Positions 47,674 to 56,821 of a stretch of 64,000 nucleotides of DNA are shown here, in pieces. Origin of the DNA: Pelosinus sp. IPA-1. GTDB taxonomy: Bacteria; Bacillota; Negativicutes; DSM-13327. Position 1 is the first letter of the stretch. Each line of letters begins with the position of its first letter. The stretch covers positions 310,001 through 374,000 of the forward strand of contig NZ_BSVC01000005.1 of assembly GCF_030269905.1 (NCBI RefSeq). The letters are read 5' to 3'. The notes beneath the pieces are model-generated. The model did no database searches. It was not told where the DNA came from and saw only the letters and a list, made by a program, of their open reading frames with translations. The translations under genes were made by a program, and so were the position numbers.

Positions 47674-49648
47674 TTTCTGCACTCTCCTCTATATATTTTG
47701 CGCTAAGTTCAATGACTTGGCGCTTTACGTCTTTCATATTTCCTCTTCTCACTTGCGCACCAGCTACTGTCTGGTGTCCACCGCCGCCTAATTCCTCCAT
47801 AATAACTTGCACATTAAAATTACCATTCGACCGAGCGCTAACACCAATACCATCATCCAGGAAGAATAGGACAAAACTAATTTGTACACCTTCCACACCA
47901 AGCAGCATATCTGCAACCTGAGCTGCCACAATTTGCCCATTTTTCATATTAGCAGGACAATCGGCAACTACAACACCGCCTGGTAACATTTCTGCGTGGT
48001 TCAAAATTTCTGCTCGGGACTTTACTGTATCAAAATCCAGGCGGAACATTTGACGCACTAAGGCTGGATCAGCGCCAGATCTGCGCAAATAGGCGGCTGC
48101 ATCAAAAGTGCGTACCCCACTTTGCACGGCGAACTGCTTTGTATCAACAATAATACCTGCATATAAGGCAGTTGCATCAAATTTATTAAATTCTAAGTAG
48201 TCATCAAAATACATTAGTAGCTCCGTTACCAGCTCACAAGTTGAGGAAGCCGATGGTTCTAGATAAACCAATAAAGGGTTTACTATGAACTTTTCGGAAC
48301 GGCGATGATGATCAATCACTACGATTCGATCTACACGACTAAGAAGTTCTGGTGCGGCAGTCAATTCCGGGTGATGAACGTCCACTACAAATAACAAAGT
48401 GCGTGGAGTGAGCATACCAAGAGCCTGAGTATAGCTAATAAACATATCTTGGTATTGTTCATAATCCGCCAGTATCTCCTTCAATTTGTTTAAAGATACT
48501 CCTGGCTGACTGACAACGATGCGAAGATCTTTGCCTAAATGACGTGCCATAATTGCAACACCAATGGCAGCCCCCAAGCTATCAAAATCCTCATTATTGT
48601 GCCCCATCACTAGTACTAGGTCACCATCTTCAATGATTTCCCGCAAAGCCTGAGCCACAATTCGAGCTTTTACTCTCGTATTTTTTTCTACCGCTTTGGC
48701 CTTACCACCATAAAACTGGAGCTTGCCTCCTACATGAACGGCGACCTGATCACCACCACGACCTAGTGCCAAATCAAGGCCAGCTTGGGCTCTTTCACCC
48801 AATAGTGCTACTGAATAATCATCAGCAGCAAACCCCATACTTAACGTTACCGGTATTTTATTACCTACATGGATAGCGCGGACCTTATCTAAGATATCAA
48901 ACTTCTCATGTAAGCATTTGTTTAAATTTTGACGGTTAAATACGGCGATATACATATCATCTGCATATTTTTTCAGCACCGCTTCATTTTCCGTTACCCA
49001 TTCTGCCAAAAGCTTATTGACTTCCGCCAATACAGAAGTGCGCTGATTTTCATTTAACCCTTGCAATACATCATCATAATTATCAATCTGAATGTAAGCC
49101 ATAACGGGTACAGAGTCAATGCATTCTACTTTTACCTTCTCACTAGCAGTTATATCGCTAATATAGGCAATCATTAACTCTTCATTTTCAATACCATCAT
49201 CTACCGGTTCATAGATCATTTGATAATATTTATCTTCCGCGACGAATACTTCGCGACCAGACTTTCCCCAGATCTTATCTAAAGGTAATTCTGGAAATAT
49301 TGTCAAGATCGATTCGCCAATTTTTAATTCCTCTGTAAACCATTCTTTAAGCACGTCATTATACCAAAATAACTTTCCTTCTTGATCAATAATCGCCATA
49401 ACTAACGGTAAGTTTTTTAAGGCATAGGACGCTCCTTGCTCAATACTATGGCTCATCGTATCTAAGTAATTATTCAAATCCTTTTGCCGCTCTATATGAC
49501 GCTCACGCCCATATAGATAGAGGGACCCTAGTAAAATTGCCCCTAAAACTGCCACATAAGGGTTGTAAAAGATAATCACCACTAACAAAGCTGTCGCTAC
49601 AGCAAGATAAATTCTTGTATCAAACCAAAAAGACGGACCTTGTGGCAT
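47645..49648 (-). CDS. gdpP: Cyclic-di-AMP phosphodiesterase, GdpP-type
   Basis: 667 residues from the ATG behind GGGAGG; the longest frame adds 12. Two N-terminal TM helices (about 12-48), PAS-like domain (about 75-150), degenerate GGDEF (about 165-295; no GGDEF motif), then DHH-DHHA1 phosphoesterase with GHNNEDFDSLGAAIG, VVDVHHPEL, VVIDHHRRSE and the GGGGHQTVAGAQV end. Degrades c-di-AMP, which controls potassium and wall homeostasis. Located between yybS and rplI as in B. subtilis. Confidence 0.95.
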   Translation of the reverse strand: MPQGPSFWFDTRIYLAVATALLVVIIFYNPYVAVLGAILLGSLYLYGRERHIERQKDLNNYLDTMSHSIEQGASYALKNLPLVMAIIDQEGKLFWYNDVLKEWFTEELKIGESILTIFPELPLDKIWGKSGREVFVAEDKYYQMIYEPVDDGIENEELMIAYISDITASEKVKVECIDSVPVMAYIQIDNYDDVLQGLNENQRTSVLAEVNKLLAEWVTENEAVLKKYADDMYIAVFNRQNLNKCLHEKFDILDKVRAIHVGNKIPVTLSMGFAADDYSVALLGERAQAGLDLALGRGGDQVAVHVGGKLQFYGGKAKAVEKNTRVKARIVAQALREIIEDGDLVLVMGHNNEDFDSLGAAIGVAIMARHLGKDLRIVVSQPGVSLNKLKEILADYEQYQDMFISYTQALGMLTPRTLLFVVDVHHPELTAAPELLSRVDRIVVIDHHRRSEKFIVNPLLVYLEPSASSTCELVTELLMYFDDYLEFNKFDATALYAGIIVDTKQFAVQSGVRTFDAAAYLRRSGADPALVRQMFRLDFDTVKSRAEILNHAEMLPGGVVVADCPANMKNGQIVAAQVADMLLGVEGVQISFVLFFLDDGIGVSARSNGNFNVQVIMEELGGGGHQTVAGAQVRRGNMKDVKRQVIELSAKYIEESAENESNSTTRS

Positions 49649-49688
49649 AAATAAACCTCCCTGAAGGCTACCTAACATATCCAATGTA

Positions 49689-50651
49689 TTATTCTTTGGA
49701 CTGAGGCCCCCGCAATCGCCGATAATCCATAACCATGTCTATTGCCCCACCAAATATCAAGATCTGCGCCAGAAAACCGTTTGTCAATACCAAGAACAGT
49801 ATAATCCCTCGGACCATTCTTGACAAATTGTATTTATCGGCAAAGTAGTTAAATAACGCCAGTCCCTGCACTAGAATGAGCATACTGGTCATTACTTGCA
49901 GATTCATACCAACTTGAGATAATAAAATAATTTCTCTGCTATTGCCCCAATAGATCATAACTAAAGACAATGCGAAAAAATATACAATATAATATGGTAA
50001 ACACCAATCTTTAAAAGGTGGAAACCCAGGGACATGATGTCCGAGTTTCTTTAACACCACTTTTGCAATTAAAAAATTTAACCAAGTATCAAGTACTGAT
50101 GCCATGATAAATCCTGCCGGTAAAATAATCTTCATCAAATCCATCATCGTTTGCATAGACTCTGTTATTTTTGCCAGTTCCTGCTCTCCCATGCCAAAGT
50201 TTCGATAGATTTCTACAGCTTGCTCTACTGCATTAGCCATTACATCCGTCTGCATAGTAAACGGATTGGTACCGATAACCATGGCACTTATCCCTAATAA
50301 AGCTGCTTTTGAAATAAGAGAAGCAATTGTTCCCCACAACATGGTTTTACCTGCACTAAAATTCATTCGGAATGCATAACCAAGAACAATACCAATTAAA
50401 CCAAAGCCAACGACTACACTAAGAGAGTGTAAAGGATGCATTAACAAAGCAATCATGATGCCAGCTACTACGGTAGCCATAATACTCCATTTATAACCAT
50501 GGCGAACACCCAATAAAATAATAGGTACCGGCCACATTAAATTTACAAAGGGTCCAATTAATGGTAAATATGCACTAATTAAGGCAAAAAGTATGGCTAT
50601 ACCCGAAAGTATTCCACCCTCTACCATCGGTCTTAGTCTTGTTTGTCTCAT
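49689..50651 (-). CDS. yybS: DUF2232 membrane protein, YybS-like
   Basis: 320 residues from the ATG behind AAAGGGGTG. About eight membrane helices; starts RLRPMVEGGILSGIAILFAL and has NLMWPVPIILLGVRHGYKWS, typical of DUF2232, which is distantly like ECF-type S components. Cellular role unknown. Always near gdpP and rplI in Firmicutes; the start lies 4 nt past the end of the MazG-like gene. Confidence 0.9.
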   Translation of the reverse strand: MRQTRLRPMVEGGILSGIAILFALISAYLPLIGPFVNLMWPVPIILLGVRHGYKWSIMATVVAGIMIALLMHPLHSLSVVVGFGLIGIVLGYAFRMNFSAGKTMLWGTIASLISKAALLGISAMVIGTNPFTMQTDVMANAVEQAVEIYRNFGMGEQELAKITESMQTMMDLMKIILPAGFIMASVLDTWLNFLIAKVVLKKLGHHVPGFPPFKDWCLPYYIVYFFALSLVMIYWGNSREIILLSQVGMNLQVMTSMLILVQGLALFNYFADKYNLSRMVRGIILFLVLTNGFLAQILIFGGAIDMVMDYRRLRGPQSKE

Positions 50652-50655
50652 TGAT

Positions 50656-50973
50656 TCACCCCTTTTTGCGAAGATGTCGTTGGTATTCGCTAGAATCCCC
50701 AAACCATTTCTCCACTTCTCGTTCTTTTTTTATATCTTGCTCTACTTTTTGCAATACAGCTTTATCTAAGGAATCAAAGCCAATCCCCAATCTCCTTGCC
50801 AATATATAACAAGACACGACTACGGCTGCCAACCCATCACTAATAGCCTGTTCACTATTTTTCGCCATAGCTTGGTATAATTGTCCAATATGGGTAATCA
50901 ACTCTGCCTTAAGCCATTCTATCAAACGCATTTTGCGTAAAATATCGGATTCATTCGAAAACAAAACAGCCAC
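50656..50973 (-). CDS. MazG-like family protein
   Basis: 105 residues, helical. LRKMRLIEWLKAELITHIGQ, then SEQAISDGLAAVVVSCYILA and a C-terminal KVEQDIKKEREVEKWFG, fitting the short MazG-like family found beside yybS in Negativicutes and relatives. The full EExxE metal-binding set of true MazG pyrophosphohydrolases is not evident, so catalysis is doubtful. Confidence 0.75.
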   Translation of the reverse strand: MAVLFSNESDILRKMRLIEWLKAELITHIGQLYQAMAKNSEQAISDGLAAVVVSCYILARRLGIGFDSLDKAVLQKVEQDIKKEREVEKWFGDSSEYQRHLRKKG

Positions 50974-51086
50974 TCCTCTCCTTTAATATATCTAAATAGT
51001 ATTCGCAAATCAAGAGGCTGTTTCCTGCTATTTACTAAAGTATATCCCTATATAAGAAGGTTAATAGCATTCTTATTTCAGAATAA

Positions 51087-51120
51087 AACAAAAGAGAGGT
51101 TAAATAACCTCTCCTTTGTT
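51087..51120. terminator. Terminator after rpsR
   Basis: AACAAAAGAGAGGTTA-AA-TAACCTCTCCTTTGTT; on the minus strand it follows the rpsR stop codon immediately and is followed by T-rich DNA. Confidence 0.9.
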
Positions 51121-51351
51121 TTATTCTGCTGTGAATGGCAGTAATGCAACAATACGTGCACGTTTAATTGCCAAAGTAACACGACGTTGATGTTTTGCGC
51201 AGTTACCAGAAATACGGCGGGGCAATATTTTGCCGCGCTCAGTAGTGTAACGGCGAATCTTGCCAACTTCTTTATAATCGATAGTTTCTACTTTATCAAC
51301 GCAGAAACTGCAAATCTTTTTCTTAGGTTTTCTTCCTCTTTCACGTTTCAC
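51121..51351 (-). CDS. rpsR: 30S ribosomal protein S18
   Basis: 76 residues. Signature [20 protein letters not shown], then [19 protein letters not shown]. Cys pairs near the N-terminus (CSFC) and one in GNCAKHQ suggest the zinc-binding form. Last gene of rpsF-ssb-rpsR. Confidence 0.97.
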   Translation of the reverse strand: MKRERGRKPKKKICSFCVDKVETIDYKEVGKIRRYTTERGKILPRRISGNCAKHQRRVTLAIKRARIVALLPFTAE

Positions 51352-51366
51352 CGATAATACCTCCCT

Positions 51367-51777
51367 TTAAAATGGAATTTCCTCTTCAGGGAAGACCTCT
51401 GTACCAAAGGAACTGACATCATATCCGGATGATTTTGCAGGACCAGTCGTACTACTGTTACTGCCTACAGCTTGTTTAGTATCTAAGAACTCGATGTTTT
51501 GAGCTACTACGTCCGCTGCACGCCGTTTTTGTCCATCTTTTTCATAATCACGAATTTGCAAACGTCCTTCAACTAGTACACGACGACCCTTGGTAAGATT
51601 GTTGCCACAAACTTCGGCCAGCTTATCCCATACTACTACAGGAATAAAATCAGCACGCTTATTCTCACCATAGCCGGTATCAACTGCCACACTAAATGAA
51701 GCTACCGCTTTACCAGTTTGGGTGTATCGAACTTCTGGATCTCGAGTCAAACGACCGACTATTATAACCTTATTCAT
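51367..51777 (-). CDS. ssb: Single-stranded DNA-binding protein
   Basis: 136 residues. OB fold start NKVIIVGRLTRDPEVRYTQ, core RADFIPVVVWDKLAEVCGN and GRRVLVEGRLQIRDYEKDG, Ser/Gly-rich linker, and the conserved acidic tip ending EEEIPF that binds partner proteins. Confidence 0.97.
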   Translation of the reverse strand: MNKVIIVGRLTRDPEVRYTQTGKAVASFSVAVDTGYGENKRADFIPVVVWDKLAEVCGNNLTKGRRVLVEGRLQIRDYEKDGQKRRAADVVAQNIEFLDTKQAVGSNSSTTGPAKSSGYDVSSFGTEVFPEEEIPF

Positions 51778-51795
51778 GGTGTAATTCCCCCTGGT

Positions 51796-52080
51796 CTATT
51801 CGTCTTGCTTAATAATCATGAATTTCAAAATGTCTTCTGTAATCTTCATTATACGATCAAGCTCAAGAATTGTCGCTGGTACAGCTGTAAAGTTCACTAA
51901 GCAGTAAAAACCTTCAGTAAAGTCTTTTACTACATAAGCCAAACGTTTTTTGCCCCAACGGTCAACTTTTTCTACTTGACCACCGTTGTTGTTAATAAGG
52001 TTTTCAAACTTGGTAATTACCGCATTTGTCGCTTCTTCATCCAACGGTTTAACAATAAACATGACTTCGTACTTTCTCAC
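51796..52080 (-). CDS. rpsF: 30S ribosomal protein S6
   Basis: 94 residues. MRKYEVMFIVKPLDEEATNA, KVDRWGKKRLAYVVKDFTEG and FYCLVNFTA are typical. GGAGGAGG precedes the start. First gene of the rpsF-ssb-rpsR operon. Confidence 0.97.
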   Translation of the reverse strand: MRKYEVMFIVKPLDEEATNAVITKFENLINNNGGQVEKVDRWGKKRLAYVVKDFTEGFYCLVNFTAVPATILELDRIMKITEDILKFMIIKQDE

Positions 52081-52107
52081 GAAATCACCTCCTCCTCTGG
52101 ACTAATG

Positions 52108-52123
52108 GCTCCCTTAAGGGAGC
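52108..52123. promoter_or_regulatory. Palindrome in the rpsF leader
   Basis: GCTCCCTTAAGGGAGC, a perfect 16-bp palindrome 28 nt before the rpsF start codon. It could form a leader hairpin for autoregulation by S6:S18; the known S6-binding motif was not recognised. Confidence 0.35.
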
Positions 52124-52251
52124 AGGGAAGGTTTGTAAATATACTTTTTTCAAACCCCGCTAGGCTATCCTAGACTGATATAGTATATCACTACTATCTA
52201 TAACAATGCAAGAATAAAAAACGATATTTAGCACTCTTTTTTTTACTTTAA

Positions 52252-53358
52252 TTAAACATTAAAGCGGAAATAGGTAACATCCCCATCTTGCATAACATAT
52301 TCTTTACCTTCTAAACGAACTAAACCTTTTTCACGAGCGGCGTTAGAGCTGCCTGTAAGCACTAGATCATTATAAGAAACAATTTCAGCTCTAATAAAGC
52401 CGCGTTCAATATCAGAATGAATTTTCCCGCCTGCCTGAGGTGCTTTTGTCCCCTTTTTGATGGTCCATGCACGTACTTCTTGTTCACCTGCAGTTAAAAA
52501 TGTAACCAAACCTAATAGTTTGTAAGATGCTTTAATAAGCTTGTCCAATCCTGATTCTGCTAAACCAAGTTCTGCTAAAAACTCTTTTGCATCTTCCGCG
52601 GGAAGTTCTGCGATTTCAGATTCTACACGAGCTGAAACAGCGATTACTTCCGCTCCCTCTTCAAGAGCATACTTTTTAACAATCTTTACATATTCATTCT
52701 CATCTGCATTTGCTACTTCGTCTTCACTAACATTTGCAATAAATAATACGGGTTTTAACGTCATTAGATTCAGGTCGCCAATAAGCATAGCCTCATCTTC
52801 CGTCATTTCGACGCGACGGGCTGGTAATGCTTGTTCTAACAGTTCTTTAATCTTAACAAGTACTGCCATCTCTCCTGGTGCTTTTTTATCCCCTGTTTTA
52901 ATTAGCTTTTGCACTCTTTCCATTCGTTTCTCTAATGTATCTAAATCTGCTAAGCATAATTCAGTATTGATAATTTCAATATCACGTAAGGGATCTAATT
53001 CTCCTTCCACATGGGTAATATTCTCATCGACAAAGCAACGTACTACTTGAGCTACAGCATCCACCTGACGAATGTGGGCCAAGAATTTGTTACCTAACCC
53101 TTCCCCTTTAGATGCACCTTTCACTAACCCTGCAATATCTACGAAGCGCATAGCAGTGGGGATACAACGTTTCGTTTTATACATTTGTACCAAGTGAGGT
53201 AATCTTTCATCAGGAACATCCACTACACCTACGTTAGGTTCGATTGTGCAAAAAGGATAATTGGCAGCTTCCGCACCAGCCTTCGTAATTGCATTAAATA
53301 ATGTGCTTTTTCCTACATTGGGTAATCCAACGATACCTACTTCTAAATTTGTACTCAT
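52252..53358 (-). CDS. ychF: Redox-regulated ATPase YchF (Obg-family P-loop protein)
   Basis: 368 residues. P-loop GLPNVGKSTLFNAITKAGAE, switch region and the altered NxxE specificity motif near FIANVSE, coiled coil (about 135-200), and C-terminal TGS domain (AWTIKKGTKAPQAGGKIHSD onward). Hydrolyses ATP rather than GTP; ribosome-associated. Neighbour of rpsF in many Firmicutes. Confidence 0.96.
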   Translation of the reverse strand: MSTNLEVGIVGLPNVGKSTLFNAITKAGAEAANYPFCTIEPNVGVVDVPDERLPHLVQMYKTKRCIPTAMRFVDIAGLVKGASKGEGLGNKFLAHIRQVDAVAQVVRCFVDENITHVEGELDPLRDIEIINTELCLADLDTLEKRMERVQKLIKTGDKKAPGEMAVLVKIKELLEQALPARRVEMTEDEAMLIGDLNLMTLKPVLFIANVSEDEVANADENEYVKIVKKYALEEGAEVIAVSARVESEIAELPAEDAKEFLAELGLAESGLDKLIKASYKLLGLVTFLTAGEQEVRAWTIKKGTKAPQAGGKIHSDIERGFIRAEIVSYNDLVLTGSSNAAREKGLVRLEGKEYVMQDGDVTYFRFNV

Positions 53359-53459
53359 TTATTTATTCCACCTTATTCACAATCTTTTTTATAGTATTTC
53401 TTATTGTAGATGATTCCTCGGGCATTTTCAATATATATTCAGCATTATAGATTCCTTAA

Positions 53460-53654
53460 TTAGGTAGCTTTACGCTCAACAATTTCTTTTACAGCCTTTT
53501 CAAACTTAGGACGGGGTACTAAAACATAACGTCCACAACCTATACACTTCAAGCCGAAATCAATTCCTGTCCGTGTAATCTCCCAGCGGTCTGACCCACA
53601 GGGATGACTTTTTTTCATTTTAACGATATCGCCAACTTCGTAACGAACGATCAT
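53460..53654 (-). CDS. DUF951 family protein
   Basis: 64 residues: YEVGDIVKMKKSHPCGSDRW, then GLKCIGCGRYVLVPRPKFEK. Three Cys (CG..., CIGC) look metal-binding. Function unknown; nearly always next to ychF and an mscS gene. Overlaps the mscS stop codon by 4 nt. Confidence 0.93.
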   Translation of the reverse strand: MIVRYEVGDIVKMKKSHPCGSDRWEITRTGIDFGLKCIGCGRYVLVPRPKFEKAVKEIVERKAT

Positions 53655-54487
53655 TTATTCTCTTCCTCCTTTAGCCCTCTAAACATCTGTACGGGAGGCA
53701 AAATATGAGCCTCATCGAATAAACTTTTAATCTTGTATCTTAGCGCATTCTCTACTTTCCCTTGTTCTAACGGTACGGTCTTAGCTACTACACGAACTAC
53801 TACTTCCTGTGAACGAAGATCTACAACTCCTACTACCGTAGGACCCTCTATCACTTCTATCATATCCTTACCAATCGCAACGCATGCTTGATCTAATAAG
53901 GATAAAACGTTAGTGATATCAGCCTCATAAGATACCGGTATATTCACCACCGCTTGCATATGGCCTCTAGTATAATTACTGACCCTAGATATGACGCCAT
54001 GAGGAATAATATGCAATACTCCATTACCATCCCGCAATTTTGTAACTCGTAAACCAATATCCTCTACTGTACCTGCCATATCACCACTGACAATATAATC
54101 TCCGACTGCAAACTGATTTTCTAAGACAATAAAAAAACCTGTTACAAAATCTCGAATCAAACTCTGAGCCCCTACACCTATTGCTAACCCGATAATTCCG
54201 GCACCTGCTACAATAGAGGTGGTATCAATTTTAAACTCCTGCAATAACATTACAATGGTAATAAAATAAATCACATAACGTACAATGCTTTGTAATAATC
54301 CCCCAAAGGTTCGAGCGCGCTTTTCATCAAAGTGAAAGGCTTTAATCCCTACATTGGGAATGAATACCCGGTTAACAGCAAGGGAGAATAACCTCAAGAT
54401 GATCGCAGCTACGAGTAAAATTCCAATAATCCGCATTATTTTATTACCAGCTAATAATAAAAAATCCGGTGTAAGCAACATGGGCAT
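53651..54487 (-). CDS. Small-conductance mechanosensitive channel, MscS family
   Basis: 278 residues. Three N-terminal TM helices; the pore helix and following segment AGAGIIGLAIGVGAQSLIRD, then VLENQFAVGDYIVSGDMAGT of the MscS beta domain, and the C-terminal alpha/beta cage. Relieves turgor on osmotic downshift. Same position as in B. subtilis near the origin. Confidence 0.92.
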   Translation of the reverse strand: MPMLLTPDFLLLAGNKIMRIIGILLVAAIILRLFSLAVNRVFIPNVGIKAFHFDEKRARTFGGLLQSIVRYVIYFITIVMLLQEFKIDTTSIVAGAGIIGLAIGVGAQSLIRDFVTGFFIVLENQFAVGDYIVSGDMAGTVEDIGLRVTKLRDGNGVLHIIPHGVISRVSNYTRGHMQAVVNIPVSYEADITNVLSLLDQACVAIGKDMIEVIEGPTVVGVVDLRSQEVVVRVVAKTVPLEQGKVENALRYKIKSLFDEAHILPPVQMFRGLKEEENK

Positions 54488-54709
54488 ATGTCACTTCCTT
54501 TCCTTCATAGAGATTTTCGACACATTGTCTAACACTCTATAATGTTCTTTCTTTGATTTTATATAATTCCAATATATTATACATCCTTCTGAAAAACCCT
54601 TTTTCCTTGCTATACAGCAAAACTTTAAGTTAACTAGTCCTTCATCGATTCACAACTTCCTAATCATTCGCATATAATGTTGCACCAATGGTAAAGTGAG
54701 GCGACGTCT

Positions 54710-55420
54710 ATGGCTACTACTTCCAGTACCAATCAAAATCCTCAACCCATTATTGATTTAATATTAGCTGACATAAACGCAATCATACCTAACTTTTCCT
54801 CTCTTGTTAGTTCCTATCGCTTATTAGTCGGAGCATCAGAGGAAATCCACCGTGTACCTGAAATCTGTCCTGATGTTTTTGAACGAGCAGTAAGACGCGC
54901 CGACAATGCAGGTACTATCATTGATATTTTTCTAGAACTATTGTGCTGCAAAATAGCTTTCAGTAGTGAATTTTTACAAATTTCCTGTGCCCCCGTAGAT
55001 CTATTTCGTCTTCTCGCCAATCGCTCAACTGCCACAGATATACCGGCCCATACTGCCGAACAAGTGGTTGAAATGGAAGCACTACGAAGGGTTTTAGAAC
55101 GATGTCATCCTAAAAACTCCTGTTTACCAGAATGCAACGAAGTGGTCTGTCCAAAACCCCCATCAATAGAGCCAACTCCAACTGGATCAACGGGACCTCC
55201 TCAGCCACCACCTAAAACTACACCCCAGCCCAATTATTCAGATATTGTAGAAGTAATAGGCGTTGCTCTTGCACAACTTGTTAGCAATCAGATTCGTCCA
55301 GCTTCTGAGGAAGCTGCCGATTCGGCATCACAACCTAGAGAGCAAGAGAAATTTGATTCTGCAAAAACAACGATTCCCGACAGTCGTGTGCGCTGTAAGC
55401 ATTTACATAAATTCAGGTAA
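54710..55420 (+). CDS. Hypothetical protein, 236 residues, Pro/Thr-rich linker
   Basis: GAGG precedes ATG. N-terminal helical domain of about 145 residues rich in Cys (LLCCKIAFSSEFLQISCAP; CHPKNSCLPECNEVVCPKPP), then a Pro-Thr linker (TPTGSTGPPQPPPKTTPQP), then a C-terminal helix and a Cys/His tail. I do not recognise it; composition suggests a spore coat or surface protein. CATATAATG lies about 25 nt upstream and resembles a mother-cell sigma factor -10. It interrupts the minus-strand block that begins with mscS. Confidence 0.7.
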   Translation: MATTSSTNQNPQPIIDLILADINAIIPNFSSLVSSYRLLVGASEEIHRVPEICPDVFERAVRRADNAGTIIDIFLELLCCKIAFSSEFLQISCAPVDLFRLLANRSTATDIPAHTAEQVVEMEALRRVLERCHPKNSCLPECNEVVCPKPPSIEPTPTGSTGPPQPPPKTTPQPNYSDIVEVIGVALAQLVSNQIRPASEEAADSASQPREQEKFDSAKTTIPDSRVRCKHLHKFR

Positions 55421-55436
55421 AGAAGACTTGATTCAG

Positions 55437-55530
55437 ATGGAGTTTTAACTCCATCCGAATCTTAGCCCTTCTTATCCAGGGACTTAGCGCTCTTAACTCC
55501 CACTTATAAAAGATAGGAGTCTTAGAGCGG
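55437..55530 (+). terminator. Hairpins after the 236-residue gene
   Basis: GATGGAGTT-TT-AACTCCATC at 55437-55456 starts 17 nt past the stop; a second larger stem (AGCGCTCTTAACTCC...GGAGTCTTAGAGCG-like) lies at 55487-55530. Neither has a strong T-run. Confidence 0.5.
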
Positions 55531-55565
55531 TTTAGTCATCGATAAAACTCTTACATAATTACAGT

Positions 55566-55603
55566 AAAAAAGATAGGAAAGAATCTAATTCTTTCCTATC
55601 TTA
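55566..55603. terminator. Terminator of the CDF gene (bidirectional)
   Basis: AAAAAAGATAGGAAAGAAT and ATTCTTTCCTATCTTACT form a long perfect stem directly after the CDF stop codon. Confidence 0.92.
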
Positions 55604-56509
55604 CTATTCTTCTAAAGGACAAGGCCCTAACTCTTCATGATAATCACAAGGCTCAATGTGTATGACTACGTCACAGGGGCCAAGTTTATCCTTAATCTCC
55701 GCTTCAATTAGATCACATACAGCATGGGCTTTATTCAAATGCATATCCTTAAATAAAATAAGATGCATATCAATCAAACGCCAACTTCCAGAACGCCTCG
55801 TCCTGAGTTGATGAAAAGAGATAACTTCCTTATGACTAGTAATTACATCAATAATTGTTTGTTCTTCGTCTGCTGGTAAGCTAATGTCCGTTAATTCGTA
55901 TAAACTCTTTTTTGTCATGCCATAACCAGCCTTAAATACCACACCCGCCACCACAATAGCAATCATTGGATCCAACCAAAAAATTCCCGTAATTCGGATA
56001 ATGACTAAACCGACTAATACACCTACTGATGTCCAAATATCAGCCTTCAAATGTAATGCGTCGGCCTCTAATGCATGTGAACCAGTCTCTTTCGCCACTT
56101 TGAATAATTTACCTGATACCCAATAATTTACTCCTATAGAAATCCCCATCAAGATAATACCATATTCTAAGAACTCTGGCTTCGCTGTATTATGAAGCTT
56201 ATCCCATGCCTCATAAACAATCCACAATGCTGCTGCCACAATTAATACGGCTTCAATAGCTCCTGATAGATTTTCAAACTTCCCATGACCGTAAGCATGA
56301 TTCCCGTCAGGCGGTTTATCTGCCTTACGTACAGCATAGAACGCAACAATGGAAGCTAACAAATCTACACCTGAATGAGCTGCCTCCGAAATAATACTAA
56401 CGGCTCCAGTGTAGAATCCTACCAGCAACTTTAATATTACAAGTACAGAGTTGGAAATAACGGATAGCCTAGCCGTGCGTTCCTTCAAATTACTATCTAC
56501 ATACTCCAA
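55604..56509 (-). CDS. Cation diffusion facilitator (metal/proton antiporter)
   Basis: 301 residues. Six TM helices; metal site in TM2 (EAAHSGVDLLAS: His and Asp four apart) and TM5 (ALHLKADIWTS: His and Asp), the conserved HAYGHGKFENLSG loop, and the cytosolic beta-alpha-beta domain ending with His-rich VVIHIEPCDYHEE. Exports divalent metals. The leader holds a candidate NiCo riboswitch, pointing to cobalt/nickel export rather than zinc. Confidence 0.92.
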   Translation of the reverse strand: MEYVDSNLKERTARLSVISNSVLVILKLLVGFYTGAVSIISEAAHSGVDLLASIVAFYAVRKADKPPDGNHAYGHGKFENLSGAIEAVLIVAAALWIVYEAWDKLHNTAKPEFLEYGIILMGISIGVNYWVSGKLFKVAKETGSHALEADALHLKADIWTSVGVLVGLVIIRITGIFWLDPMIAIVVAGVVFKAGYGMTKKSLYELTDISLPADEEQTIIDVITSHKEVISFHQLRTRRSGSWRLIDMHLILFKDMHLNKAHAVCDLIEAEIKDKLGPCDVVIHIEPCDYHEELGPCPLEE

Positions 56510-56631
56510 AGTATTACCTCCTAAATTTGGATAAGCAGATCCTCTTTGTTATAACCTAATATAGATTACAATATTCGTACTACTTATGAAACGTACCAAC
56601 TCAATTCACTGTATCTATTATTAGCGGCAAA

Positions 56632-56672
56632 ACAAAAAAATCTGCAGGTACCCTAAGGTCCCGCAGATTTAT
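56632..56672 (-). terminator. Terminator of the candidate NiCo riboswitch
   Basis: Minus-strand AAATCTGC...GCAGATTT followed by TTTTTG. Its 5' arm contains ATCTGC, which is also the 3' strand of the aptamer's last stem, so the two folds exclude each other. Confidence 0.8.
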
Positions 56673-56730
56673 CTTTACCTGCTGCTTACTGCCCGGCCGC
56701 GCCAAAATCTAGGCCGCCTGTTCCTACCAT
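56648..56730 (-). promoter_or_regulatory. Candidate NiCo (czcD-type) riboswitch
   Basis: Minus strand, in order: GGAACAGGCGGCC, a short stem, GCGGCCGGGCAG, GCAGCAGGT, a stem GCAGGT...ATCTGC, then GGGAC. These match the conserved purine-rich joints of the nickel/cobalt riboswitch (GAGCAGGCA, GCAGCCGGGC, GCGGCAACAG, GGGACAG) in order and spacing. It precedes a CDF exporter, the classical target. Ligand binding would stop the terminator from forming and turn the exporter on. Confidence 0.72.
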
Positions 56731-56747
56731 ATAATATAGTATCACAT

Positions 56748-56787
56748 CCTTAAATTATGTGTAAATATTTTTACACATAATTTAAGG
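56748..56787. promoter_or_regulatory. 40-bp perfect palindrome overlapping the CDF promoter
   Basis: CCTTAAATTATGTGTAAA, four bases, TTTACACATAATTTAAGG: 18-bp arms. Minus-strand TTTACA inside it, with TACTAT 18 nt later, is a plausible promoter for the riboswitch transcript. Could be an operator or, in part, a terminator for the CBS-ACT gene (no T-run). Confidence 0.6.
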
Positions 56788-56821
56788 AAAAAGCACTCTA
56801 CGATGGAGGATTGAGTTCTCA

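Noticed and set aside
52081-52251. Known S6:S18 autoregulatory RNA motif in the rpsF leader
   Set aside because: A palindrome is present but I could not recognise the conserved S6-binding bulge, so only the palindrome is listed.
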